DNA of 64,000 bases, from positions 1 through 64,000 of the forward strand of contig NZ_JAFEVZ010000015.1 of NCBI RefSeq assembly GCF_022802975.1. Direction: 5' to 3'. How positions within the stretch are numbered: the first letter of the stretch is position 1; the number at the start of each line of letters is the position of its first letter. Made by a program: the position numbers and the translations under genes. This DNA comes from Flavobacterium pectinovorum (GTDB lineage Bacteria; Bacteroidota; Bacteroidia; Flavobacteriales; Flavobacteriaceae). This document shows positions 46,486 to 53,394 of this stretch, piece after piece. A model generated the notes under the pieces. That model had not been told where the DNA came from. It searched no databases and saw only the letters and a list, made by a program, of their open reading frames with translations.

Positions 46486-47832
46486 TTAGCTGTTTTTTCT
46501 GCCATTAATCATTTCATATAACTCTAACGCATTGCCATCGGTTAAAAGTGATACATAATGACAAATATGAAGCAGACGCTCGTATAAATTACCTTTTTCC
46601 AAATGATGTTTTTCAGGCAGCATTTTCAGAATCAGTTTATCGTAATTTGAAGCAGTTCCTTCGTATTTGTTATTAAAAGCAGTTATAAATTTATCAAGCA
46701 GGGTTTGAATAATCTGATAACCTACAATTTCTTTCTCAATAACTTCACGGCTTTGGTAGATTTTCTCAACACTCAATTTGATGATATCATTCATCTGTGC
46801 CTTGTATTTGCTTTTATCTGTTAAAGCAAAAGGAAAATTCCCTGCCAGAATTGCTTCTTCATTTTCAACAAAAACATCTACAGCATCATTAATCAAAGCG
46901 CCGATAGCCAAAGCACGCAGATAACTGATTCTGTCTTCTTTGGTTTCTAATAATTTGTACTTTGCTACACCAATATTATCTTTTACCAGTTTAATCAAAT
47001 ATTCTAAAGCATAATCTTCAGAAACCAATCCTAAATTTATACCATCTTCAAAATCGATAATTGTGTAGCAAATATCATCTGCAGCTTCAACCAGATATGC
47101 CAAAGGATGTCTTTCAAAACCAATATCCCCATCAGATTTATTAGCGATCAAACCCATATCTTCGGCAACTTCCTCAAAGAACAATTTGTCTGTCTGAAAG
47201 AAACCATATTTTTTATCTGAGATATTACTTGTTGGCTTTTTAGGAAGACTTTCTTTTGGATATTTCATAAAAGCCCCCAAAGTTGCGTATGAAATTCTAA
47301 GCCCGCCTTCGATTCCCGGACGACTTGCGGTAAGCACCGAAAATCCGTTTGCATTTCCTTCAAAATCAATTAAATCCTGCCATTGTTTTGCCGTAAGTTT
47401 GTCTTTGTATTTCAATCCTTTTCCACTCGAAAAATACTCTCCAATTGCTTTTTCGCCGGAATGTCCAAAAGGCGGATTTCCAATATCATGTGCCAGCGAA
47501 GCCGCAGCCACAATCGCACCAAAATCGTTCATGTGATAACCGTGAACCTCTTTTAAATAGGGATATTTTTCGATGATTTTTTTTCCAACCAAACGTCCTA
47601 AAGACCTTCCTACAACCGAAACTTCTAAACTGTGTGTCAATCTTGTATGCACAAAATCGGTTTTTGAAAGCGGAATTACCTGGGTTTTATCCTGTAAAGA
47701 GCGAAATGCAGATGAAAAGATAATTCGGTCATAATCTACCTCGAATCCTAATCGGGTATCATCTTGTTCTGCACGTAATCTTTTGGTTGTGTCTCCTTGG
47801 CGTTTTAGTGATAAAAGTTGTTCCCAGTTCAT
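46486..47832 (-). CDS. dgt: dGTPase/dNTP triphosphohydrolase (Dgt family)
   Basis: Dgt-type HD hydrolases cut dNTPs to deoxynucleoside and triphosphate. From ATG 47832 (MNWEQLLSLKRQGDTTKRL) the protein has 448 residues, with the substrate/HD set RSLQDKTQVIPL, H in TRLTHSLEVSVVGRSLGR, AAASLAHDIGNPPFGHSGE (HD) and the late VEAADDICYTIID. The ATG 21 codons upstream (47895) lies on a TATTTTTG promoter box, so it is not used. It is the last gene behind the RDD and NHL genes. Confidence 0.93.
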   Translation of the reverse strand: MNWEQLLSLKRQGDTTKRLRAEQDDTRLGFEVDYDRIIFSSAFRSLQDKTQVIPLSKTDFVHTRLTHSLEVSVVGRSLGRLVGKKIIEKYPYLKEVHGYHMNDFGAIVAAASLAHDIGNPPFGHSGEKAIGEYFSSGKGLKYKDKLTAKQWQDLIDFEGNANGFSVLTASRPGIEGGLRISYATLGAFMKYPKESLPKKPTSNISDKKYGFFQTDKLFFEEVAEDMGLIANKSDGDIGFERHPLAYLVEAADDICYTIIDFEDGINLGLVSEDYALEYLIKLVKDNIGVAKYKLLETKEDRISYLRALAIGALINDAVDVFVENEEAILAGNFPFALTDKSKYKAQMNDIIKLSVEKIYQSREVIEKEIVGYQIIQTLLDKFITAFNNKYEGTASNYDKLILKMLPEKHHLEKGNLYERLLHICHYVSLLTDGNALELYEMINGRKNS

Positions 47833-47884
47833 TATGCTTTTAGATTGTCGATTAACGATTTTAGGTTTATGATTTAAAAAGAAC

Positions 47885-47892
47885 CAAAAATA
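47885..47892 (-). promoter_or_regulatory. -7 promoter box of dgt
   Basis: TATTTTTG on the minus strand in the 69-nt gap before dgt, giving a leader of about 45 nt. It shows dgt need not depend on the RDD gene for transcription. Confidence 0.45.
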
Positions 47893-47901
47893 CATTTTAT
47901 T

Positions 47902-48378
47902 TTAGGACTTTTCTAAAGATATTAACTCAAGATGTTCATGTATTTGCTCTTCGAATTTGGATTTTACCACAACAAAAGTTCCTGAATTTTTATCATGCAG
48001 CCCCAATGCACGACCTCTTAAAAAACTCAGGGGTTCAAAAGGTAAAATACGCAATAAAGTTCGTGCCAGAACAGACATTAAAACTGGCTTAGAGCCATCC
48101 TGCATCACAACAATTGTTTTGGTAAAATATTTGGCCGGAGATCTGGAAAGAAAGGTTTCGGTAATTCCGTAATATACAAAACTAATAAGACTCCAAAACA
48201 AATAACGTTCGATCATATCTAATGAATCTATTTCTTTTGCAAACTCAGAAAGATTTAGAAAAGTTATAACCAACTTAACTATAATTAGCTTAATTACACC
48301 ATCAATAAAAAAGTTTAAAAATCGTTTTTTTTTTGATGCCAATAAATAATTTGAGATTTCAAAACCTTCCTTTTTCAT
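47902..48378 (-). CDS. RDD-family membrane protein
   Basis: This 158-residue protein has the RDD arrangement: ASKKKRFLNFFIDGVIKLIIVKLVI (first helix, with the charged R and D of the name), a second pair of helices (YLFWSLISFVYYGITETF) and the cytosolic-side SPAKYFTKTIVVMQDGSKP...RTLLRILPFEPLSFL segment. RDD proteins are proposed ion exchangers or transport helpers; the function here is unknown. It follows the NHL-repeat gene by 27 nt and may share its transcript. Confidence 0.82.
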   Translation of the reverse strand: MKKEGFEISNYLLASKKKRFLNFFIDGVIKLIIVKLVITFLNLSEFAKEIDSLDMIERYLFWSLISFVYYGITETFLSRSPAKYFTKTIVVMQDGSKPVLMSVLARTLLRILPFEPLSFLRGRALGLHDKNSGTFVVVKSKFEEQIHEHLELISLEKS

Positions 48379-48405
48379 TTTTTAAAATTCCTGAAACAAC
48401 AGCTT

Positions 48406-50283
48406 TTAATTCAACTTAATCACTTGATTATCATATTTATCAAATACATAAATTTCATTATTAAATTGTTCTAATTTTAGAGTATTATAATATTCGCTTA
48501 AATTACGATCTTTATTTTTTCCAAGAATATCTCCTTTCAAATAAATTTCGGATTCATTCGCATTAGAAATTTTAATTATCCTTGTTCTATTTTCATCCGT
48601 AACATAAATATTTCCTGAATCATCAATAACTATGTTTTCGGGTTCATTAAAGAAAATCCCATTATTGGGCGTAATTAAACTTATAGTTTTGTCTTTTGAA
48701 ATTTTTACAATTCTATTATTATAAGAGTCACAAATAAACAAATTGTCTTTTTTATCAATTGCCAGACCATGAGGTGAATTTAGTTTTATATGTTTAACTT
48801 CAAAGTAATTAGAAACAATTCCTTCAGGCGTAATCATATAAATAGTGTTTTTCACACTATCAGAAATCAATAGATTGTTCTTGGAATCGCACACTAAATC
48901 TGCAGGTCTTTCCCAATTTACAGTACTCCTCTTAGTATCTATAAAAGTCGTGGTGTTACCCTCTAAATCAACAACCCTAATTTTAGTACTTTTCCAATCT
49001 CCATCTAAAACAAACAACTTACCATTATTATCAATTGTAATTGCATTTGGGTATTCAAAACTGCTGTAAGTGTTTTTACCATCCTGACTTCCATATAAAC
49101 CAGAACCTGCAAAAGTACTTACAACTCCGTTTTTAGAAATTTTACGAATCAAATTATTGCCTTTATCTACCACAAAAAGATTTCCATCTTTGTCAAAAAC
49201 TCCATCATAAGGCATTTGATAAGTAGCCCTATTTGCATTACCATCTCTATGTGTTCCATCTTTCTCTCCAATTTGTGTCGTTTTGTTATCCGGAGTTATT
49301 GTAATAACATAGTTTTGCGAAGGGATAATTATATTGTCCTTTTCATCAACCATTATTTTAACATGATGAGCAAAACTTTCATTATATAGTTTTTCATTGC
49401 TAAAGACATTCAACAATTTTCCTTTCGCATCAAATTTGTAAAGTTTTTTTTGAGAACTATCAAATACAATCACTTCTTGTTTACTGTTAACTGCAATTGC
49501 TGCTGGCCAATCGATTACTCCTTTTGGAATAAACTCAGAAACAGTACTTTCCTTTTTTATCAACTTAATTTTTTTATTAACCTGATCTACCACAAAAATA
49601 TCGCCCTCATCATTTAAGGCTATATCACTTATTTGATAAAAAAGAGCCTTTTTTGCATTACCAATTTTATCCCCCGACCCATTCTGACCTGCTATTGTTG
49701 TAACCAAACCATCAGTTGTAATTTTGCGAATTAAATGTCCCGCAGCCACATAAATAACATCTTTCTTATCAATCTTTAAAGAAGAAATTAATGGAAAATA
49801 AGCAGTTTCCTTAGCGCTTTCAATTTCGCCATCGGCTGGACCGTCAATTGTTCCTCTATATTTTTTTCCTGCAAACATACTAACGTTGCCCGATGGATCT
49901 ATTTTTCTAATTTGATGATAATTTACAGAAACATAAATATTCTTCTTGCTGTCTATTGCCATGCTTTCAGGATTTTGAAAAGATGCCGATTGATATTTTC
50001 CGTCAATATTTTCATCTTGCCCATTTCCTGCAAAATTTAAAATTTGATTATCCTTAATTTGTCTAATGCAATTGTTCCTTGTATCAGCTATTAATTGTAG
50101 TTCATTATCAAGTTTCAACACACTGGAAGGATAATTTAAAACAATGTCATTTTGAGTGTTTACACCGGAAAAAACAATGATTTTGGTTTCCTTTTTGATT
50201 TCATTTTTAACAATACTTTTATTGGAAGTACAACCATTTATTACAAAAATTAATAGTATCGTAATTTTTTTTAATTTGTTCAT
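48406..50283 (-). CDS. NHL-repeat beta-propeller lipoprotein
   Basis: From ATG 50283 (MNKLKKITILL) the product has 625 residues with a lipoprotein signal (cysteine 18, VINGC). About ten NHL-type repeats follow, for example FQNPESMAIDSKKNIYVS, YQMPYDGVFDKDGNLFVVDKGNNLIRKIS, LNSPHGLAIDKKDNLFICDSYNNRIVKIS and FNEPENIVIDDSGNIYVTDENRTRIIKIS, probably folding as one or two propellers. NHL propellers bind proteins, RNA or glycans; no catalytic residues are evident. The ATG 12 codons upstream gives no signal and is rejected. A TATATTTG box at 50353-50360 is a candidate promoter. Confidence 0.82.
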   Translation of the reverse strand: MNKLKKITILLIFVINGCTSNKSIVKNEIKKETKIIVFSGVNTQNDIVLNYPSSVLKLDNELQLIADTRNNCIRQIKDNQILNFAGNGQDENIDGKYQSASFQNPESMAIDSKKNIYVSVNYHQIRKIDPSGNVSMFAGKKYRGTIDGPADGEIESAKETAYFPLISSLKIDKKDVIYVAAGHLIRKITTDGLVTTIAGQNGSGDKIGNAKKALFYQISDIALNDEGDIFVVDQVNKKIKLIKKESTVSEFIPKGVIDWPAAIAVNSKQEVIVFDSSQKKLYKFDAKGKLLNVFSNEKLYNESFAHHVKIMVDEKDNIIIPSQNYVITITPDNKTTQIGEKDGTHRDGNANRATYQMPYDGVFDKDGNLFVVDKGNNLIRKISKNGVVSTFAGSGLYGSQDGKNTYSSFEYPNAITIDNNGKLFVLDGDWKSTKIRVVDLEGNTTTFIDTKRSTVNWERPADLVCDSKNNLLISDSVKNTIYMITPEGIVSNYFEVKHIKLNSPHGLAIDKKDNLFICDSYNNRIVKISKDKTISLITPNNGIFFNEPENIVIDDSGNIYVTDENRTRIIKISNANESEIYLKGDILGKNKDRNLSEYYNTLKLEQFNNEIYVFDKYDNQVIKLN

Positions 50284-50352
50284 ATAGTTTAATTCCCTTA
50301 ATTGATTACAAATAAGCAATCTTATACAATTTTAACATAAAATATCTGCAAT

Positions 50353-50360
50353 CAAATATA
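50353..50360 (-). promoter_or_regulatory. -7 box upstream of the NHL-repeat gene
   Basis: TATATTTG on the minus strand, about 70 nt before the NHL start codon; weak -33. Confidence 0.35.
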
Positions 50361-50378
50361 ATAGAATTATTCAGATAA

Positions 50379-50591
50379 AACGGATTGATAAATCCGGATT
50401 GCGGTTTAAAAACCCGTCACCGGGATGAAACCAAAAAAGCATTGATTGAAATGGTTGCCGCCGCTCTGGAAATGAGAGCCGAGGTTGAATATCCTGTAAG
50501 TTTACAATACTTTTCAGACAATTTTTGTTTTTTAATGCCAGCTGGCGAAATCGAAAATCTTGTAGTTATGATTTGTTTCAACTTCGTTTAA
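50379..50591 (+). pseudogene. C-terminal relic of cobalamin-independent methionine synthase (MetE)
   Basis: After an in-frame stop (50376-50378) the frame reads NGLINPDCGLKTRHRDETKKALIEMVAAALEMR. This closely matches the end of MetE, where the zinc cysteine lies in NPDCGLKTR. Everything upstream, including the folate and homocysteine sites, is gone, and there is no ATG. After about residue 38 the similarity stops and the frame runs on through unrelated sequence to 50591. It is a remnant; a B12-dependent metH lies 10 kb away in the same window. Confidence 0.7.
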
Positions 50592-50627
50592 CTTGGCATT
50601 TTTATGCAATCAAAAAACTTTGACTAA

Positions 50628-50657
50628 CAAAAAAGCACCCCAACCGGAGTGCTTTCC
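50628..50657 (-). terminator. Intrinsic terminator after the first barrel gene
   Basis: On the minus strand AAAGCACTCCGG faces GGGGTGCTTT, followed by TTTTGTT. A sister hairpin lies at 51427-51456. Confidence 0.75.
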
Positions 50658-50679
50658 TAATTTATATAAAAATTTAAAG

Positions 50680-51261
50680 CTAAAAGTTTTTAGAAATTCC
50701 GACGCTTATTGTTTTACCAAAATTGAAGTAAAAAGAACGCTCATCAATATCAACATTATCATAACTATAGGTTGTGTACCCCAACCCACCAATACTGAAA
50801 TTTAATCCAAAACCCTTTTTCATATTAATAAAAAGAGCCGGGGTTAAATCTGTATAAAAACCATTTGCTTTACTTTCTGAAATAAGATCGTCATTATTGT
50901 AAGCTTTCCCTTTACTTGCTGTAAAACCAGCACCTAAATCTGCAAAAACAGAAAAAGTTTCACTTAATGGCATTGTATAACGCACAAATGCACCTACTTT
51001 ATAAGCATTATTTTTAACTTCGCTCATTTGTCCATCTTGTTTTAATGAGCTGATAGTAAATTCAGCACCTGCTGTCCAGTTATCATGAAACTGATAACCT
51101 ACTTTAGGAGAAAAATCAAAAGAATTCATTTTTATTTTACCTGTTTCGGCATCAACTGTTCGGGTGGTATAATCAATATCACCTCCAACTAAGATTGTTC
51201 CCTTTTGTGCATTTGCAAAGCCAACAACTGACAATGCAAGAATAAGTAGCATTTTTTTCAT
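50680..51261 (-). CDS. Outer-membrane beta-barrel protein (OmpA-like, tandem copy 1)
   Basis: This 193-residue protein has a signal peptide (to GFANAQ) and about eight amphipathic strands. The C-terminus FNFGKTISVGISKNF ends in aromatic phenylalanine, the signal for outer-membrane insertion. Characteristic segments are FDFSPKVGYQFHDNWTAGAEF and the late GFGLNFSIGGLGYTTY. It is about half identical to the next gene upstream (51481-52071), so the two arose by tandem duplication. Function is unknown. Confidence 0.85.
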   Translation of the reverse strand: MKKMLLILALSVVGFANAQKGTILVGGDIDYTTRTVDAETGKIKMNSFDFSPKVGYQFHDNWTAGAEFTISSLKQDGQMSEVKNNAYKVGAFVRYTMPLSETFSVFADLGAGFTASKGKAYNNDDLISESKANGFYTDLTPALFINMKKGFGLNFSIGGLGYTTYSYDNVDIDERSFYFNFGKTISVGISKNF

Positions 51262-51426
51262 AATGATTTAAAATTTAAAATTTAAAAACATTAACTAACA
51301 ACGATGCCATTACCTACAAAAATAACAGGTAAAAACTTATGTTTACAGTTAATTAATAAATTCCAAACATATCATTAGAAATAAGTCTTTTATTACAAAT
51401 TACTTCACCCTAAATTTACATACGCC

Positions 51427-51456
51427 ATAAAAAAAGCACCCCAATTGGAGTACTCT
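51427..51456 (-). terminator. Intrinsic terminator after the second barrel gene
   Basis: On the minus strand AGTACTCC-AATT-GGGGTGCT (with G-U pairs), followed by seven T. It is similar in sequence to the terminator at 50628-50657. Confidence 0.75.
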
Positions 51457-51480
51457 CTGAAATTGAGCATAAAATTTAGA

Positions 51481-52071
51481 TTAGAAATTCTTTGAAATTC
51501 CCACAGAAAATGCCTGTCCGAAAGAAACATTAAAATTCTTAACAGTATCTCCGTTTCCGTTATTTCCGTCAAAATTTAAGGTATTGTAACCTAAACCTCC
51601 AATATTAAAATTCAGGCCAAAACCTTTATTAACATTAATAAAAATTGCCGGAGTTACACCAATGTAAAAACCATCACCTTTATTTATAGCTGAAAATGCA
51701 CCGGTAGAACTAGTTATTTTACTGTTTTGAAAACCAATTCCTAAGTCAGCATAAGCTGAGAAAGTTTGATTTAAAGGTTTAGAATAACGTAAAAAACCTC
51801 CTAAAGAAAAATTATTGGTTTTGTACTCCGTATTTCCGAAATCCCGTTTATCTGTTACAACTCCAGCCTCAATACCTACGGTCCAGTTTTGGTGAAATTG
51901 ATATCCTACTTTTGGAGCAAAACCAAAAGAATTGTTTGTAGTTTCAGAACCGGAGTTAGATACTTTTTGAGATTCATAATTAAAACTTCCCATTACTAGG
52001 ACAGAACCTTTTTTTTGTGCATTTGTAAAGCTAATCATCGCCAAAGCCGCGATAAGAAAAATTTTTTTCAT
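51481..52071 (-). CDS. Outer-membrane beta-barrel protein (tandem copy 2)
   Basis: From ATG 52071 (MKKIFLIAALAMISFTNAQKKG) the product has 196 residues with a clean signal peptide; the ATG 11 codons upstream adds a non-signal extension. The barrel strands mirror copy 1: FGFAPKVGYQFHQNWTVGIE, GGFLRYSKPLNQTFSAYADLGIGF, KGFGLNFNIGGLGYNTL, and the terminal FSVGISKNF. Each copy has its own terminator, so they are expressed separately. Confidence 0.85.
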   Translation of the reverse strand: MKKIFLIAALAMISFTNAQKKGSVLVMGSFNYESQKVSNSGSETTNNSFGFAPKVGYQFHQNWTVGIEAGVVTDKRDFGNTEYKTNNFSLGGFLRYSKPLNQTFSAYADLGIGFQNSKITSSTGAFSAINKGDGFYIGVTPAIFINVNKGFGLNFNIGGLGYNTLNFDGNNGNGDTVKNFNVSFGQAFSVGISKNF

Positions 52072-52192
52072 GATTTGGGTTTTATTAAAATTTACAATCC
52101 TCAAGCAAGAACGGTGCCGCCATTACTCATTATTATATTTATTTTAAGAATTCTTTACCTGACAATTTTTAGCAATCCAAACTATTTCTGTT

Positions 52193-52200
52193 TACTTTTG
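52193..52200 (+). promoter_or_regulatory. -7 promoter box of gldA
   Basis: TACTTTTG, then TAAC, lies 17 nt before the gldA ATG. Confidence 0.45.
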
Positions 52201-52217
52201 TAACAAATAAAAAGTCT

Positions 52218-53114
52218 ATGTCGATAGAAGTAAACAGCATATCAAAAAGTTACGGAGAGCAAAAAGCTTTAAATGAAATTTCTTTTAAAATTGAGAAAGG
52301 AGAAATCGTAGGGTTTCTTGGTCCAAACGGTGCAGGAAAATCTACTTTGATGAAAATTTTGACTACTTATTTACTTGCCGACAGTGGCTCAGCCCTTGTT
52401 AATAGTCATGATGTCATGACAGAGACCAAAAAAGTTCAAAATTCAATCGGGTACTTGCCGGAGCACAATCCTTTATATTTGGATTTGTATGTTCGTGAAT
52501 ATTTGGCTTTTAATGCCGATGTTTACAAAGTTCAAAAATCAAGAATTGAAGAAGTAATCCAACTGACAGGACTATCACCGGAAAGCCATAAAAAAATCAG
52601 CCAATTATCTAAAGGATACCGTCAGCGTGTAGGACTTGCCAATGCTTTATTACACAATCCGGATGTTTTGATTCTAGATGAACCCACTACAGGACTAGAC
52701 CCAAATCAGTTAATCGAAATCCGAAATGTAATTAAAAATGTCGGCAAGGATAAAACCGTTTTTTTATCAACACACATCATGCAGGAAGTCGAAGCCATTT
52801 GCGATCGTGTCATTATTATTGATAAAGGAAAAATTGTAGCCGATAAAAAACTGAATAATTTAATCTCAGCCGATAAAGAACAGGTAATCGAAGTTGAATT
52901 TGATTATAAAATTGAAGAACAGGTCATTGCTACCATTCCGCATCTAAAATCTTATACCAATATACACGATTGTTTATGGGAATTAACCTTTTTAGCTGAT
53001 AAAGACATGCGACCGACAGTTTTTGATTTTGCTCACGATAACGGATTGAAGACTTTACAACTTAATCAGAAAAATAAAAATCTGGAAGCTGTATTTAGGG
53101 AAATTACTAAATAG
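52218..53114 (+). CDS. gldA: Gliding-associated ABC transporter ATPase GldA
   Basis: This 298-residue ATPase has Walker A GPNGAGKST (35-43), a signature variant LSKGYRQRVG (130-139), Walker B VLILDEP (150-156) and the switch histidine in STHIMQEVE. GldA works with the membrane proteins GldF and GldG, which are not in this window, matching their separate location in F. johnsoniae. The C-terminal domain ending LEAVFREITK is typical. The gldA assignment over a generic ABC-2 ATPase rests on whole-length resemblance to GldA as I know it and on the neighbourhood of other gld genes. Confidence 0.82.
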   Translation: MSIEVNSISKSYGEQKALNEISFKIEKGEIVGFLGPNGAGKSTLMKILTTYLLADSGSALVNSHDVMTETKKVQNSIGYLPEHNPLYLDLYVREYLAFNADVYKVQKSRIEEVIQLTGLSPESHKKISQLSKGYRQRVGLANALLHNPDVLILDEPTTGLDPNQLIEIRNVIKNVGKDKTVFLSTHIMQEVEAICDRVIIIDKGKIVADKKLNNLISADKEQVIEVEFDYKIEEQVIATIPHLKSYTNIHDCLWELTFLADKDMRPTVFDFAHDNGLKTLQLNQKNKNLEAVFREITK

Positions 53115-53133
53115 GTTTTAGATTTCAGATAAT

Positions 53134-53178
53134 AGAAAGCTCGTTTTAAAATATTTAAAACGAGCTTTCTATTTTTAT
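53134..53178 (+). terminator. Intrinsic terminator after gldA
   Basis: AGAAAGCTCGTTTTA (53134-53148) pairs perfectly with TAAAACGAGCTTTCT (53156-53170), then ATTTTTATTT. Confidence 0.9.
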
Positions 53179-53338
53179 TTCATCAATGATTTCATGGAAA
53201 TCTTAAATAATAGCGATAATACAACGGTCGAAATCCGGAGTATTTTTTTTTATAATTCTATGCTTAGATTGAAAAGTACAGAGAACTGAATTGTGGCTCC
53301 AATTAATATTGGCTGTTTTTTAGAAATCATTTAAATTT

Positions 53339-53370
53339 ATTTTTATTTAGTCTAAATTATTATATTTTTG
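53339..53370 (+). promoter_or_regulatory. Fur-box-like operator and -7 box of the siderophore receptor gene
   Basis: The hexamers ATTTTT, ATTTAG, then T, then CTAAAT (53339-53357) follow the 6-6-1-6 layout of a Fur box; the inner 13 bp (53345-53357) are a perfect palindrome. Five nucleotides later is TATTTTTG (53363-53370), a TAnnTTTG box. A bound repressor would cover the promoter spacer. The receptor's start codon is 25 nt downstream. The regulator's identity (Fur or a DtxR-type protein) is inferred. Confidence 0.6.
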
Positions 53371-53394
53371 CGGTCTAAAATTTAAATAACCGCC

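Noticed and set aside
50593..50805. 70-codon plus-strand frame
   Set aside because: Crosses a terminator and the antisense end of a barrel gene.
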